This document shows positions 27,177 through 40,670 of a stretch of DNA of 64,000 bases, one piece after another (the stretch's first letter is position 1; each line of letters begins with the position of its first letter). The DNA comes from Wenzhouxiangella sp. Its GTDB lineage: Bacteria; Pseudomonadota; Gammaproteobacteria; Xanthomonadales; Wenzhouxiangellaceae. The stretch lies in assembly GCA_007694885.1 (NCBI GenBank), contig REEW01000050.1, positions 62,001-126,000 of the forward strand, read 5' to 3'. The position numbers and the translations under genes were made by a program. The notes below the pieces were generated by a model, which was given only the letters and a program-made list of their open reading frames with translations, searched no databases and had not been told where the DNA came from.

Positions 27177-27242
27177 GGCTCGTTTGCAGTATCATGGCCA
27201 GACCATACGCTTCGGAATGTTCCGCACACGGGATTTGCGACC

Positions 27243-27614
27243 ATGACCAAAATACTCCTTGTCGACGATTCGGACACACAGCTGTATTCGCTGCGCAAAG
27301 TCCTTGAAGACGCCGGACACGATGTCGTTACGGCCGCCGACGGACAGGAAGGGGTCGAAAAAGCCGGCTCCGAGACACCCGATCTGATCTTGATGGACGT
27401 GGTCATGCCCGGTCTCAACGGATTCCAGGCGACCCGGAAAATCCGGCGCAACCCGGCCACCAAGGACATACCGGTGATTTTCGTCACCACGAAGGACCAG
27501 GAGACCGACCGGATCTGGGGCATGCGCCAGGGAGCGGCGGCCTACATCACCAAACCGGTCGACAAGCAGGCGCTTCTGGCGGCCATCAACGAAACTCTGG
27601 AGACCAACCCATGA
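27243..27614 (+). CDS. PilH-like single-domain response regulator
   Basis: 123 residues, a lone receiver domain with no output. Acidic pair Asp8-Asp9 (ILLVDDSDTQ), phospho-acceptor Asp52 (LILMDVVMPGLNGFQ), Thr82 and Lys104 (ITKPVDKQ) are all present. The stretches VMPGLNGFQATR and TTKDQETDRIWGMRQGA closely resemble PilH, the receiver of the Pil-Chp system that regulates type IV pilus twitching. No pilG, pilI, pilJ or chpA is nearby, so its kinase must be encoded elsewhere if it has one. It overlaps the next gene by four bases (ATGA). Confidence 0.85.
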   Translation: MTKILLVDDSDTQLYSLRKVLEDAGHDVVTAADGQEGVEKAGSETPDLILMDVVMPGLNGFQATRKIRRNPATKDIPVIFVTTKDQETDRIWGMRQGAAAYITKPVDKQALLAAINETLETNP

Positions 27615-28096
27615 CCATTGCCGCAGGCGACGCCATTCCGTCGGCCCAGCTGACCATCATGACCGAGAATGGCCCGACGCCGGTCGATTCCAGGGAACTG
27701 CTCGGGAAAGGACGGACCGTGCTTTTTGCCGTACCCGGACCTTTCACGCCGACCTGTTCGGCCGAGCATCTACCCGGCTTCATCGACCATTACTCCGCGC
27801 TGGTCGAACGCGGCGTCGAGCGAATCGTCTGCATGGCGGTCAGCGACATTTTCGTCATGGACGCCTGGGCAAAAGCCTCCGGAGTGACCGATCAGATTGT
27901 CATGGCCGCCGACGGCAACGGCGATTTCACCGCCGCTCTGGGCCTGGCGCTTGATGCACGCGCCTTCGGCATGGGTTCTCGCAGCCAGCGTTTCGCCCTG
28001 ATTGTTGAAGACGGAATCGTGGTGGAAACTCTGATAGAGCCTGCCGGCGAGTTCCGGGTGTCCAGCGCTGATTACGTGCTGGAACGGCTCGCCTAG
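27611..28096 (+). CDS. Peroxiredoxin, Prx5/AhpE-like (redoxin domain)
   Basis: 161 residues. The catalytic block FAVPGPFTPTCSAEHLPGF has the peroxidatic Cys49 in the Prx5-type P-x-x-x-T-x-x-C setting. The second conserved block is MAVSDIFVMDAWAK, and the C-terminal half has FGMGSRSQRFALIVEDGIV. It reduces hydroperoxides in the cytoplasm. Its ATG overlaps the stop of the PilH-like gene, implying coupled translation of a receiver and a peroxidase. It ends convergent with the DUF2909 gene. Confidence 0.92.
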   Translation: MTIAAGDAIPSAQLTIMTENGPTPVDSRELLGKGRTVLFAVPGPFTPTCSAEHLPGFIDHYSALVERGVERIVCMAVSDIFVMDAWAKASGVTDQIVMAADGNGDFTAALGLALDARAFGMGSRSQRFALIVEDGIVVETLIEPAGEFRVSSADYVLERLA

Positions 28097-28115
28097 TCCA
28101 GAATCGGCTTCCGGG

Positions 28116-28352
28116 TCAATCCGGGCCTGCCACGGGGTAACGCACGGGATTGACGCCCTGCGGCTCGATGATGCCGAGCTGAAATCCACCCCAAAGGGCC
28201 AGCAGCAGGGCAAGTGAGAGCCCTACCCGCCATGTGAGCCGTCGCACCGCGCGATCACTGTCGCTGTCATCACTGACCAGAAAGTAAAAGCTCGACGCCA
28301 GGGTGTAGAGAATGCCGAGAAACACCCCGATGATTACGATTTTGCTCAACAA
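28116..28352 (-). CDS. DUF2909 twin-transmembrane protein
   Basis: 78 residues with two membrane helices (KIVIIGVFLGILYTLASSFYFLV and VGLSLALLLALWGGFQLGII) around a charged loop DDSDSDRAVRRLTWRV. This is the DUF2909 twin-helix family, typically encoded opposite SURF1 in cytochrome c oxidase clusters, exactly as here. Function unknown; probably linked to oxidase assembly by context. It diverges from SURF1 with about 50 bases between them. Confidence 0.85.
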   Translation of the reverse strand: MLSKIVIIGVFLGILYTLASSFYFLVSDDSDSDRAVRRLTWRVGLSLALLLALWGGFQLGIIEPQGVNPVRYPVAGPD

Positions 28353-28402
28353 CGCTTGACGACCTCACCTTGACTGGGCACGCAGTATAACGAGGCGCCG
28401 TG

Positions 28403-29119
28403 ATGAAATTGAACCTCGCCCTCACCGTCCGCCGGTCCCTGCCCCACCTTGCCGCATTGCTCGTCTTGTTCGGCTGCGTCCGGCTTGCCCTCTGGCAGAT
28501 CGAGCGGGCCGACGAAAAGCAGCGGATGCTGGACCAGTGGGATACCGCCGCTGCCGCTGAACTGATCGACCCCGATGAGCTCGACCTGTTTGCGCCGGTA
28601 ACGGGTCGAGGCCGGTTCGATCCGGAGCGGCATGTGCTGCTCGATAACCAGATTCGCAACAATCACCCCGGGGTTCACGTTTTCACGCCGTTTCAACCCG
28701 AAGGATCCCGACAGCTGATCATGGTCAACCGCGGCTGGCACCCCTGGGATCGCCGCTCCACCGACCGACTCCAGATCGATACCCCGTCGAAGACCGTGAC
28801 CATCGACGGCAGGATCAGCGACCCGCCGCGCGTCGGCCTCCAGCTTGGCGAAGCCGGACCCCTGGACTCCTCGCAATGGCCGAATCTGACGACCTATTAC
28901 GACACTGACCGGATTCGCGAAGCCCTGGGCTCCCAAACCGCCGACCGGGTCGTTCTGCTCGACCCCGATCATCCGGCCCACCTGACCGGGGACGACTGGC
29001 AAATGATGAACATGGGGCCTGAACGCCATGTCGGTTACGCTTTCCAGTGGGCCAGCATCGGACTTGCGGTGTTCCTGATCTGGATCATTCTCACCTTTCG
29101 GAGCCTTCGCCGTCGATGA
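28403..29119 (+). CDS. SURF1-family cytochrome oxidase assembly protein
   Basis: 238 residues with the family topology: an N-terminal membrane helix (about residues 12-28) containing LALWQIERADEK (the LGxWQ-like motif), a periplasmic domain with MVNRGWHPWDRRS, and a C-terminal helix preceded by HVGYAFQWASIGLAV. SURF1 assists heme a insertion into subunit I of cytochrome aa3 oxidase. I chose the ATG at 28403, seven bases after GAGG; a GTG at 28400 is adjacent. The stop overlaps the next start by four bases (ATGA). Confidence 0.93.
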   Translation: MKLNLALTVRRSLPHLAALLVLFGCVRLALWQIERADEKQRMLDQWDTAAAAELIDPDELDLFAPVTGRGRFDPERHVLLDNQIRNNHPGVHVFTPFQPEGSRQLIMVNRGWHPWDRRSTDRLQIDTPSKTVTIDGRISDPPRVGLQLGEAGPLDSSQWPNLTTYYDTDRIREALGSQTADRVVLLDPDHPAHLTGDDWQMMNMGPERHVGYAFQWASIGLAVFLIWIILTFRSLRRR

Positions 29120-29688
29120 ACAAAGTTGCCATTGTTGCCGTATTCGCGGTCTTCCTGCTGCCCGTGGTGACCGCGACCCTGATGCACAGCGAGTGGTTCG
29201 ACTGGCAGCCGGGCGGGACGCGCAATCACGGAGACCTGGTTCAGCCGGTCATCGAGCTCGAGCCGTTCCGGATCGAAACGTCGAACGGGGAAGAAGTCGT
29301 ACTTGACGATCTTCTCGAGCGCTGGCAGTTGCTGTACTACCAGCCCACGGCCTGCAACGAGGCGTGCATGGAAAATCTTTACTGGTTGCGCCAGGTACGA
29401 CGGGCACAGGACCGGCACCAGCCGGATGTGGGACTGGTGTTTCTCACTCGATCGCCGCTGAGCGCAGAAAGCGCTGCAGCGATTACCGCACTGGCAGACG
29501 ATTTCGTCGTTCTCGCCGGCACCCGCGCCGAACCGCTGATTTCGCAGCTTCCGGACGACGGCGTGAACGCCGCCTACTACATCGTAGACCCCATGGCCAA
29601 TATAATACTGAGATTCGCCGAAGACAGCGACCACAACCACATTCGTCGAGATCTTCGCCGCCTCCTTACCTGGACCCAACGAGACTGA
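29116..29688 (+). CDS. Membrane-anchored thioredoxin/SCO-like protein of the cox cluster
   Basis: 190 residues. A single N-terminal membrane anchor (VAIVAVFAVFLLPVVTATL) is followed by a periplasmic thioredoxin-like fold with QLLYYQPTACNEACMENLY. The CxxxC is at the place of the copper-binding CPDVCP motif of SCO proteins, and a late DHNHIRRDLRRLL contains histidines. This resembles uncharacterised cytochrome oxidase assembly proteins found between SURF1 and ctaA in gammaproteobacteria. A role in copper or thiol handling for oxidase is inferred from fold and neighbours only. Its ATG overlaps the SURF1 stop. Confidence 0.75.
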   Translation: MNKVAIVAVFAVFLLPVVTATLMHSEWFDWQPGGTRNHGDLVQPVIELEPFRIETSNGEEVVLDDLLERWQLLYYQPTACNEACMENLYWLRQVRRAQDRHQPDVGLVFLTRSPLSAESAAAITALADDFVVLAGTRAEPLISQLPDDGVNAAYYIVDPMANIILRFAEDSDHNHIRRDLRRLLTWTQRD

Positions 29689-29696
29689 TTCACGGC

Positions 29697-30701
29697 ATGA
29701 ACGGCAGCATTTACAACCGGCTCGCGCTGGTGGCATGCATTCTCACCTTCATCGTGGTGGTGCTTGGCGCCTGGGTGCGCCTGACCGATGCCGGCCTGGG
29801 TTGCCCGGACTGGCCGGGATGCTACGGGCATCTGTCGTGGCCATCGACCGAACAAAGCATTGCCGTAGCCGACCAGGTCCGGGCCGATCGTGCCGTGGAC
29901 GTCGGCGCCGCGGTCCGTGAAATGGTCCACCGCTATGCCGCCGGGCTGCTCGGGCTGCTCGTCCTCGCCCTTGCCGTCATGGCCTGGCGGCGACGCCGGG
30001 ATCCGGATCAGCCGGTAGGGCTGCCGCTGCTGCTGCTGGGACTGATCATTTTCCAGTCCGCTCTCGGGGCGTGGACTGTGACCATGCTGCTCAAACCCGC
30101 CATCGTGCTCGCTCACCTGACGGGTGGATTGCTGACCTTCAGCCTCCTGATTCTGCTGTACCTGCGTACCCGGCCTGAAAAGCCGCGTCCGAACCTGCCG
30201 CAACGCAAGCTCAAAACCGCATTGGGGGCGGCGACCGTCGTCCTCGTTGTCCAGATTCTTCTGGGTGGCTGGGTCAGCACCAACTACGCCGCCCTGGCCT
30301 GTCCGGACTTTCCGACCTGCACCGGCCAATGGTGGCCGGATTCCGATTTCCGGGAGGGGTTTACCCTGTGGCGCGGCGTTGGCGTCGACTACGAAGGCGG
30401 CATTCTTGACCAGGAAGGCCGGGTTGCCATCCACATGGCCCACAGAATCGGGGCCGTGGCTGTGATCGGGGTTTTTGCCTGGCTCCTGATGAAGCTGTTT
30501 TCCACCCCGGGCATGACCGCTCCGGGGCTGATTCTGGCAGCGCTGCTGGCCACGCAGATCGCGCTTGGTATCCTCAACGTGGTTTGGGGCCTGCCGCTGT
30601 ACATTGCCGTCGCCCACAACGGGGTGGCGGCGCTGTTGCTCGCCTGCATGGTTTATCTTCTTCACCGCACACGCCTGCCAAGGCCATCACCCAGCCCATG
30701 A
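29697..30701 (+). CDS. ctaA: Heme A synthase (CtaA/Cox15)
   Basis: 334 residues, eight membrane helices. It oxidises the C8 methyl of heme O to make heme A. The protein has an internal duplication, with conserved blocks [19 protein letters not shown] and [19 protein letters not shown], the paired histidines in EMVHRYAAG and IHMAHRIGA, and the later HLTGG and VAHNGVAA. The cysteine pairs fit CtaA. The start at 29697 is eight bases after the SCO-like gene, and the stop overlaps the ctaB ATG. Confidence 0.95.
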   Translation: MNGSIYNRLALVACILTFIVVVLGAWVRLTDAGLGCPDWPGCYGHLSWPSTEQSIAVADQVRADRAVDVGAAVREMVHRYAAGLLGLLVLALAVMAWRRRRDPDQPVGLPLLLLGLIIFQSALGAWTVTMLLKPAIVLAHLTGGLLTFSLLILLYLRTRPEKPRPNLPQRKLKTALGAATVVLVVQILLGGWVSTNYAALACPDFPTCTGQWWPDSDFREGFTLWRGVGVDYEGGILDQEGRVAIHMAHRIGAVAVIGVFAWLLMKLFSTPGMTAPGLILAALLATQIALGILNVVWGLPLYIAVAHNGVAALLLACMVYLLHRTRLPRPSPSP

Positions 30702-31600
30702 CAACTCAAGCCCTGACTCAAATCCGCGTTAGCCATCTGCTCGCAGTCTGCAAGCTTCGGGTTGTCAGCCTGATCGTGTTTACCGCCATTGTCGGGATGG
30801 CGCTGGCCACACCGGGCATTGTTCCGCTCGATATCCTGTTCTGGGGAAGCCTGGGAATCGGCATGGCGGCCTCTGGTGCCGCCGCCGTCAATCATCTGCT
30901 CGACGCCCGAACCGACGGTTTGATGCTGCGCACCCGAAACCGCCCGCTGCCGCAGGGGCAGCTCAATGAAGGTCAGGTGCTCGCCTTCGCCATGCTGCTG
31001 GCCGGAACCTCGATGCTGATCCTGACGTATTTCGTCAACCCGCTGACCGCGGTCCTGACCTTTTTCAGCCTGATCGGCTACGCCGTGATCTACACGGTGT
31101 TCCTGAAACGCGCGACGCCGCAGAACATCGTCATCGGCGGAGCCGCCGGTGCCGCGCCGCCGTTGCTCGGCTGGGTCGCCGTGACCGGCGAAGTCCATGC
31201 CTTCGCCCTGGTTCTCTTTCTGATCATTTTCGTCTGGACACCGCCGCATTTCTGGGCGCTCGCGATTTATCGGCGGCACGACTACGCGGCAGCCGATGTG
31301 CCCATGTTGCCGGTCACCCACGGCCCCCGCTACACCCGTTGGCAAATCCTGTTCTACAGCATCATTCTTTTCCTGGTTTGCCTCCTGCCCTGGTTGATCG
31401 GCATGAGTGGCCTGGTCTATCTGGCCGGCTCCACGGTCCTGAATCTCGGTTTTCTGGGCTATGCCGTGGCCCTGCTGCGATCGGACAACGAGACCTTGCC
31501 GATGCGCATGTTCAATTATTCGATCATCCACCTGATGATGCTGTTTGTGTTCCTGCTGCTGGATCACTACCTGCCCGCATCCCTAACCCTGATGTCCTGA
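30698..31600 (+). CDS. ctaB: Protoheme IX farnesyltransferase (heme O synthase)
   Basis: 300 residues with about eight or nine membrane helices. A UbiA-type prenyltransferase that attaches farnesyl to heme B, giving heme O, the substrate of CtaA. The Asp-rich substrate loop is [19 protein letters not shown], and the second conserved loop is [20 protein letters not shown]. The ATG at 30698 overlaps the ctaA stop by four bases, so the pair is coupled. gcvP follows four bases downstream. Confidence 0.96.
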   Translation: MTTQALTQIRVSHLLAVCKLRVVSLIVFTAIVGMALATPGIVPLDILFWGSLGIGMAASGAAAVNHLLDARTDGLMLRTRNRPLPQGQLNEGQVLAFAMLLAGTSMLILTYFVNPLTAVLTFFSLIGYAVIYTVFLKRATPQNIVIGGAAGAAPPLLGWVAVTGEVHAFALVLFLIIFVWTPPHFWALAIYRRHDYAAADVPMLPVTHGPRYTRWQILFYSIILFLVCLLPWLIGMSGLVYLAGSTVLNLGFLGYAVALLRSDNETLPMRMFNYSIIHLMMLFVFLLLDHYLPASLTLMS

Positions 31601-31604
31601 GCTC

Positions 31605-34514
<2,910 letters not shown>

Positions 34515-34521
34515 CGCAGCA

Positions 34522-34546
34522 AATGCCCCGCGCGCTGCGGGGCATT
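34522..34546. terminator. Hairpin between convergent gcvP and the tricorn-like gene
   Basis: A perfect 10-bp stem AATGCCCCGC (34522-34531) and GCGGGGCATT (34537-34546) with a five-base loop sits eight bases after the gcvP stop. Neither side has a T-run, so it is not a classical intrinsic terminator; a bidirectional or 3'-end-stabilising hairpin is likely from its position. Confidence 0.55.
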
Positions 34547-34568
34547 GCTCCGGCGAGCCGCCGCCGAT

Positions 34569-37500
34569 CTAGTCGAGTTTGACCGGATCGGCAGGCCGAT
34601 CCGGGAAGCGCGGTGGGTCGGCCTCGATCTTGTTCTTGACTTCTTCGATGGCTCGTTCCAGCTGCGGGTCGCGACCGGCAAGTACGCTGGCCGGGTCATT
34701 GGCGACCTCGATGTCGGGCACCACGCCCTCGCCTTCGATGACATAGTTGCCGTCGACATCGGCAAAGCCGAACTCCGGCACGTTGACGCCACCGCCGTCG
34801 ATCAGCGGGCCGTGGCTGGTGATGCCGACCACGCCACCCCAGGAGGTCTTGCCGATCAGTGGACCGAGGCCGGCGTTGCGGAACTGCCACGGGAAAATAT
34901 CGCCGTCGGATGCGGAGTTTTCGTCCAGTAGCGCGGCCAGGTGACCGTTGAAAGCCTGGTTGGGATAGGTGGAGGTGTAGGGCATGGTGCGCGAGTAGCC
35001 CAGCGCCAGCGGCCGGCGCGACAGACGCTCGATCAGCATCTGCGAGACGTTGCCGCCGCCGTTGGAGCGCACGTCGATGACCAGGCCGTCCAGGTGCCGC
35101 TGACCGTAGAACCACTTGATGAATTCACGTATGCCGTTGGCTCCCATGTCGGGAATGTGCAGGTAGCCGACCCGGCCGTCGCTGGCCTCGCTGACCCGGC
35201 GCCGATTGTCCAGCACCCAGGCCAGGTAATGCAGCGGCGTTTCATCCGAGATCGGATCGACCCGGACGGTGCGCGGGTCGCTGCCGTCGGCGTTGGCGCT
35301 GACGGTCAGTTCCACCGGCTGCCCGGCCGGCAGGTGCAGACGCCGATAGATGTTGTCCCCGGCGCGCAGTTCACGGCCGTTGACGGCAATGAGGTAATCG
35401 CCTTCGCGCACATCAACCCCGACTTCGGTCAGCGGCGAGCGGTAGCGCGGCTCGTCGTTCTGCCCTTCCAGAATGCGGGCGATGCGATAGCGCTCGTCAT
35501 CGATCTCGAAGCGCGCGCCCAGCAGGGACACGTTCGGTCGCTCCGGCAAGCCCTCGTCGCCGCCGCTGACGTAGGCGTGGCTGACGTTGAGCTCGGCGAT
35601 CATTTCACCCATCAGGTAATTGAGGTCTGAACGGTGGGCCACGTGCTCCAGCCACGGACGGTAGTCCTCGCGCAGCGCCTCCCAGTCGTAGCCGTGCATG
35701 TTCTCGACGTAGAAATGGTCGCGGAACCGCCGCCAGACCTCATCGAATGCGGTCGCCCATTCGGCCACCGGGTCGACGGTGGCCTGCAGCCCGGAAGTCG
35801 ATACGTCGGTCGGATCACTGCCCTCGCGGGCGATGTCAAAGACTTGCCACTGGCTGCCGCGCCGGGCCAGCAGACGTTTGCCGTCGGCGCTGACGTCGCT
35901 GAGCTGAATCCCGGAAGGGAAGTCAACCACCTCCTTGTCTTCAAACTTGAACAAACGCAGGCGCGGCGGACGCTCCGCTCCGCGACCGTAATAGAAGGCA
36001 TCGGTTTCGACAAACAGCAGACCGCCTTCGACCACGCCCAGGCCGCCGATGTTGGCGTTGTCCACCGGAACCCGGATCACGCGCTGGCTGAGTCCTTCGA
36101 AATCGATCGCCGTGCGCCGATCATCGGCCGCGTCCTCGTTGGCATCGTTTTCCTCGGCATTGTCGTCGGCAAGCAGGCCCTTCTCTTCGGCGTCTTCCGG
36201 TGCGAACGGATTGGCCGCCGAGCGGGTCAGTCCGAACGCAAAGATGCCGGTCATGCGATTGGTCGCATAATTCCATTCGCGTCGGGCAATCTGGGGCGCG
36301 AATGCACGGTCGCCGAGAAAGAACAGATGCTCGCCGTCGGCCGAAAAGCGCGGCATGTATTCCGAAAACAGGCCTTCGCTGATCTGTCGTTTTTCATCAT
36401 CGGCGACGCTGTACAGGTACAGTGCGCGCAAGCCGCTTTCCTGGACCTGGCTGAAAGCCAGGTAGTCGCCGGCCGGAGACCAGGCGTAGTCGCGATTGCG
36501 CCAGCCCGGATCACGTCCGGCCTCGCGCATTTCACCATCGCCGTCGGCAGGCACAACCAGAATGCGGCCGTCCTTGTCGGACAGGGCGATGTGCTCGCCG
36601 TCGGGCGCGAAAACCGGCCGATAAAAGCGGGTCTGGTTGCCTGAGGTCAACTGGCGCGGCGCCTCCCTGCCGTCGGCCGGCGCGATGTAGAGCTCTTCCT
36701 CGCCGGAAATATCGGAAATGAAGGCGATGCGGCCGCCGTCGGGCGCCCACGCCGCTTCACGATCATGGGCCGTCGAGCGGTCGGTCAGGTCGCGCGCGAT
36801 GCCGTCGCCTACCGGCGCGTTGAACAGATTGCCGCGGGCTTCGAACAGCACGCGCTGGCCGGTCGGGCTGAGGCGCGCCGCGTTGATCCGGTCGGCGACG
36901 TTGACGGTGCGCACCCTTCGGTTGATGCCGTCATCGGGGACACGGATGGAAATCGGGCTGTCGTCACCGCTGCGGGTATCGAATATGCGCAACTCGCCGT
37001 TGAATTCGTAGACGATGCGGCCGTCGTTGCCGGCGCTGGCCCAGCGCACGTCCCAGTCGTCGTGGAACGTCAGCTGCTCGACGTCCAGGCTTTCCGGGTC
37101 GACCCGGTACAGGTTGAGCTTGCCGTCGCGATCGGACACGAAGTAGCCCATGCCGTCGATCCACATCGGGTCGCGGTCGGTGCGCGGGTGATCGGTCAGC
37201 TGGCGGGCGTCGCCGGCTTCGAGGTCGAACAGCCACAGGCTCTGGGCCCAGCCACCCTGGTAACGCTTCCAGGTCCGGAAATCGCGAAACAACGGAGAAT
37301 AGAACAGCTTGCCGCCGTCTTCGGTAAAGGTTCCGGCACCGGAAACGGGCATCGGCAACGCCTCGGGCAGCCCGCCTTCTGCAGCCACCGTGAACAGGGT
37401 CGCGGTGCTCGAACCCCAGGCCTCGCGTTGCGAGCGAAACAGCACGCGCTCGCCGTCCGGCGTCCAGCCGTAGACCTGGTTGTCGTAACCCCAGCGGGCC

Positions 37501-37841
37501 GGTAGCGGGCCGGTGGCCGGATACCAGGTCAGCTGACGCGGCTCGCCGCCGGCGGCCGGGATGACAAAGACCTGTTCGTCGCCGCCGTACTGCCCGGTAA
37601 AGGCAATTTGAGCGCCGTCCGGGGAGAATTTCGGAAACAACTCCTTGCCGGGATGGCTGGTCAGGCGCCAGGCCGTCCCGCCGCTGTCCGGCGCCATCCA
37701 CAGATCGCCGCCGTAGCTGAACACCACGCGCTCGTCGTGCAGGTCCGGGAAGCGCAGCAGCTTGGTCTCGGCCACGGCCTGGGTAGAAAAAAGCGCCAAC
37801 AGCACGAGCGCGGCCAGCGCGCGAAAGCGAAAACTCTTCAT
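34569..37841 (-). CDS. Tricorn-like S41 protease (PD40 propellers, PDZ, Ser protease)
   Basis: 1090 residues with a signal peptide ([21 protein letters not shown]), so periplasmic. Two beta-propellers with PD40-type repeats ([35 protein letters not shown]) occupy about residues 30-560. A tricorn-type core region, a PDZ-like domain ([19 protein letters not shown]) and the S41 domain follow. Catalytic elements seen are the histidine in [14 protein letters not shown] and the serine in [14 protein letters not shown]. Such enzymes digest peptides. I chose the second ATG (37841), six bases after AGGA; the first, at 37847, abuts it. It lies 26 bases downstream of gyrA on the same strand. Confidence 0.92.
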   Translation of the reverse strand: MKSFRFRALAALVLLALFSTQAVAETKLLRFPDLHDERVVFSYGGDLWMAPDSGGTAWRLTSHPGKELFPKFSPDGAQIAFTGQYGGDEQVFVIPAAGGEPRQLTWYPATGPLPARWGYDNQVYGWTPDGERVLFRSQREAWGSSTATLFTVAAEGGLPEALPMPVSGAGTFTEDGGKLFYSPLFRDFRTWKRYQGGWAQSLWLFDLEAGDARQLTDHPRTDRDPMWIDGMGYFVSDRDGKLNLYRVDPESLDVEQLTFHDDWDVRWASAGNDGRIVYEFNGELRIFDTRSGDDSPISIRVPDDGINRRVRTVNVADRINAARLSPTGQRVLFEARGNLFNAPVGDGIARDLTDRSTAHDREAAWAPDGGRIAFISDISGEEELYIAPADGREAPRQLTSGNQTRFYRPVFAPDGEHIALSDKDGRILVVPADGDGEMREAGRDPGWRNRDYAWSPAGDYLAFSQVQESGLRALYLYSVADDEKRQISEGLFSEYMPRFSADGEHLFFLGDRAFAPQIARREWNYATNRMTGIFAFGLTRSAANPFAPEDAEEKGLLADDNAEENDANEDAADDRRTAIDFEGLSQRVIRVPVDNANIGGLGVVEGGLLFVETDAFYYGRGAERPPRLRLFKFEDKEVVDFPSGIQLSDVSADGKRLLARRGSQWQVFDIAREGSDPTDVSTSGLQATVDPVAEWATAFDEVWRRFRDHFYVENMHGYDWEALREDYRPWLEHVAHRSDLNYLMGEMIAELNVSHAYVSGGDEGLPERPNVSLLGARFEIDDERYRIARILEGQNDEPRYRSPLTEVGVDVREGDYLIAVNGRELRAGDNIYRRLHLPAGQPVELTVSANADGSDPRTVRVDPISDETPLHYLAWVLDNRRRVSEASDGRVGYLHIPDMGANGIREFIKWFYGQRHLDGLVIDVRSNGGGNVSQMLIERLSRRPLALGYSRTMPYTSTYPNQAFNGHLAALLDENSASDGDIFPWQFRNAGLGPLIGKTSWGGVVGITSHGPLIDGGGVNVPEFGFADVDGNYVIEGEGVVPDIEVANDPASVLAGRDPQLERAIEEVKNKIEADPPRFPDRPADPVKLD

Positions 37842-37867
37842 TTCCATTCCTTTCTGATTGCTTGGGT

Positions 37868-40435
37868 TCAGTTCTCGGGCTCGACGAAATCTTCGCCTTC
37901 TTCGTCCTCGGAGGCGGCAACCCGGGCCATTCCGATCAGTTCCTCACCTTCGGCCAGGCGGATCAGCGTCACGCCCTGGGTGTTGCGTCCCAGTCGTGAA
38001 ATCTCGCCGGCCGAAGTCCGGACCAGGGTGCCGGCATTGGATGTCAGCATCACGTCGTCGTCTTCGCGCACCGCCAGTGCGGCCACCACATCCCCGTTGC
38101 GTTCGGAGACCTGGATGCCGATTACCCCCTGGCCGCCGCGCTTGTAGACCGGAAATTCGTCCAGGCTGGTGCGCTTGCCGAAGCCGTTGGCCGTTGCCAG
38201 CAAGACGTCGTCGGGTTCATCGCCGGTGATCAGCATCGACACCACCTGCTGCCCTTTCCTGAGACGGATGCCGTTGACGCCACGGGTCTGGCGACCCATG
38301 GGGCGGGCGTCGGTTTCGTGAAAGCGCATGGTCTTGCCGGCCGACGAAAACAACAGCACATCGCGGCTGCCGTCGGTAAAGGCCACGTTGACCAGCTCGT
38401 CGCCGTCTTCGAGCAGCACCGCCCAGATGCCGTTGGAGCGGATATTGGCGAAATCCGACAGCGGCGTCTTCTTGACCCGGCCCTTGCGCGTGGCGAAGAA
38501 CACGAACCAGTCGTCGGGGAATTCGCGCGTCGGCAGCACGGCGTTGATGCGCTCGCCATCGTCCAGAGGAAGCAGGTTGACCATCGGCCGGCCGCGGCTG
38601 TTGTGACCGGCCTGCGGCAGCTCGTAAACCTTGGTCTTGTAGACCTTGCCGGCGCTGGTAAAGACCAGCAGCGTGTCATGGGTGTTGGTCACCCAGAAAC
38701 GTTCGACGAAGTCCTCGTCCTTGGTGCGCGTGGCCGTGCGCCCGCGCCCGCCGCGCTTTTGCGCCCGGTAGCGATCCAGCGGCTGATACTTGGCATAGCC
38801 GGCATGGGACAGGGTCACGACCACGTCTTCCGGCGTGATCAGGTCTTCCATGGTCAGGTTCAGGTGATCCCGGACGATCTCGGAACGGCGCTCGTCGGCG
38901 TAGCGTTCTTTCAGGTCGGTCAGCTCGTCACGAATGACCTGCATCAGCGCGTCCGGCTCGGACAGTATGCGCATCAGCTCGGTGATCTGACCGAGAATTT
39001 CCTTGTACTCGTCGGAAAGCTTTTCCTGTTCCAGCCCGGTCAGCTTCTGCAGCCTGAGGTCCAGAATCGCCTGAGCCTGGGCCGGCGAGAGCTGGTAGCC
39101 GTCCTCGCTGAGCCCGTATTCCGGCAGCAGCTCCTCGGGCCGCGAGAGTTCGGCCCCGGCCTGGCCGAGCAGCGCCCGTACCAGGCCGGCATCCCATTGC
39201 CGCACCTGGAGTTTCTCGCGTGCTTCGGCCGGGCTGGGCGAGGTCTTGATCAGCTGGATGACTTCGTCCAGATTGGCCAGGGCGACAGTCAGTCCTTCCA
39301 GGATGTGGGCACGCTCACGCGCCTTGCGCAACTCGAACAGGCTGCGCCGGGTCACCACCTCGCGCCGATGGGCCAGGAAATAGGTCAGCATGTCGCGGAT
39401 ATTGAGCAGTCGCGGCTGATTGTTGACCAGGGCGACCATGTTGATCCCGAACACGGTCTGCAGCTGGGTCTGCTGGTACAGGTTGTTCAACAAGACCTCG
39501 GGCACCTCGCCGCGCTTGAGCTCGATGACCATGCGCATGCCGTCCTTGTCGGACTCGTCGCGCAACTCCGAGATGCCCTCGAGCTTCTTGGTCTTGACCA
39601 GTTCGGCGATTTTTTCCAGCAGACGCGCCTTGTTGACCTGATAGGGCAACTCGGTCACGACGATGCGGTTGCGGCCGTTGTCCTCGGTTTCGACGTGCGA
39701 GCGCGCGCGCAGGTAAATCCGTCCCCGCCCGGTGCGGTAGGCCTCGTCGATGCCGTCGGCGCCGTTGATGATGGCCGCGGTCGGAAAATCGGGACCCGGC
39801 ATGTAGCCCATGATGCCGTCAATCGACAGGTCCGGGTCCTCGACCAGGGCCAGCAAGGCGCTGATGACCTCGCCGAGGTTGTGCGGCGGGATATTGGTGG
39901 CCATGCCGACGGCGATACCGGATGATCCGTTGACCAGCAGGTTGGGCACCCGCGTCGGCAACACCGAGGGCTCCTGCTCGGATTCGTCGTAGTTGGGCGT
40001 GAAGTTGACCGTCTGCTTGTCGATGTCGGCGAGCATTTCGTGCGCCAGCCGGGACATGCGTACCTCGGTGTAGCGCATCGCCGCCGGCGAGTCACCGTCG
40101 ACCGAACCGAAGTTGCCCTGACCGTCGACGAGCATGTAGCGCAGGGAAAACGGCTGGGCCATGCGCACGATGGTGTCGTAGACGGCCGTGTCGCCGTGCG
40201 GATGGTATTTACCGATCACGTCACCGACGACGCGGGCGGATTTCTTGTAGGGCTTGTTGTAGTCGTTACCCAGAACCTGCATGGCGAACAGCACCCGCCG
40301 ATGGACCGGCTTCAGGCCATCGCGAACATCCGGCAGGGCCCGCCCGACGATCACGCTCATGGCGTAATCGAGGTAGGACTGTCGCATCTCGTCTTCCAGG
40401 TTGACCTGGAGCACTTCCCTTGCCATTTCCGCCAT
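37868..40435 (-). CDS. gyrA: DNA gyrase subunit A
   Basis: 855 residues. Signatures are [20 protein letters not shown], the catalytic-tyrosine region [18 protein letters not shown], the quinolone-determining segment [15 protein letters not shown] and the GyrA box QKRGGRG. The C-terminal DNA-wrapping propeller ends in an acidic tail. At the E. coli Ser83 position this protein has Thr, a natural state in Pseudomonas and others, so not by itself evidence of resistance. Start at 40435 ([19 protein letters not shown]) aligns with E. coli. The AT-rich stretch upstream (40440-40510) probably holds its promoter. Confidence 0.98.
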   Translation of the reverse strand: MAEMAREVLQVNLEDEMRQSYLDYAMSVIVGRALPDVRDGLKPVHRRVLFAMQVLGNDYNKPYKKSARVVGDVIGKYHPHGDTAVYDTIVRMAQPFSLRYMLVDGQGNFGSVDGDSPAAMRYTEVRMSRLAHEMLADIDKQTVNFTPNYDESEQEPSVLPTRVPNLLVNGSSGIAVGMATNIPPHNLGEVISALLALVEDPDLSIDGIMGYMPGPDFPTAAIINGADGIDEAYRTGRGRIYLRARSHVETEDNGRNRIVVTELPYQVNKARLLEKIAELVKTKKLEGISELRDESDKDGMRMVIELKRGEVPEVLLNNLYQQTQLQTVFGINMVALVNNQPRLLNIRDMLTYFLAHRREVVTRRSLFELRKARERAHILEGLTVALANLDEVIQLIKTSPSPAEAREKLQVRQWDAGLVRALLGQAGAELSRPEELLPEYGLSEDGYQLSPAQAQAILDLRLQKLTGLEQEKLSDEYKEILGQITELMRILSEPDALMQVIRDELTDLKERYADERRSEIVRDHLNLTMEDLITPEDVVVTLSHAGYAKYQPLDRYRAQKRGGRGRTATRTKDEDFVERFWVTNTHDTLLVFTSAGKVYKTKVYELPQAGHNSRGRPMVNLLPLDDGERINAVLPTREFPDDWFVFFATRKGRVKKTPLSDFANIRSNGIWAVLLEDGDELVNVAFTDGSRDVLLFSSAGKTMRFHETDARPMGRQTRGVNGIRLRKGQQVVSMLITGDEPDDVLLATANGFGKRTSLDEFPVYKRGGQGVIGIQVSERNGDVVAALAVREDDDVMLTSNAGTLVRTSAGEISRLGRNTQGVTLIRLAEGEELIGMARVAASEDEEGEDFVEPEN

Positions 40436-40670
40436 TATTCTGACCCGTGATTGATTCTGTATTTAATGCGCAAAGTATTGTTATCGCTGATTTATTTAGC
40501 GCTGATTGACTTGGGCTACAGTCGCCGATCAGGCGGCTTGATCAACTCGTAATTCTACCACAGGCAGGCCCTTTACCACCCGTTTCCAGAAGGCGCGAAT
40601 GGCGCCGGCCGACGCCTCGGGCGATGGGTTCCCGCCTTCCCGAATCCAGCCGGCGCCGGTACCCGGCCGT
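40436..40670. other. Intergenic region upstream of gyrA, 235 bases, AT-rich near gyrA
   Basis: No gene supported. The 70 bases next to gyrA are markedly AT-rich for this genome and contain the 8-base word CGCTGATT twice (40485-40492 and 40500-40507), 15 bases apart. On the minus strand TAAATA-, ATAACAAT- and TACTTT-like sequences are candidate -10 boxes for gyrA, but none has a clear -35 partner. The part near 40570-40670 lies downstream of the regulator gene and shows only GC-rich imperfect repeats (GGCGCC, GCCGGC). Confidence 0.5.

Noticed and set aside
28370-28391. TTGACT ... TATAAC promoter before SURF1
   Set aside because: Spacing between the two boxes is 10 bases, too short for sigma-70, and it would give an almost leaderless message.
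31601-31604. Glycine riboswitch ahead of gcvP
   Set aside because: Only four bases separate ctaB and gcvP; no room for the aptamer.
37868-40435. Quinolone resistance change in GyrA (Thr at the E. coli Ser83 position)
   Set aside because: Thr is the wild-type residue in many bacteria; without relatives it cannot be called a resistance mutation.
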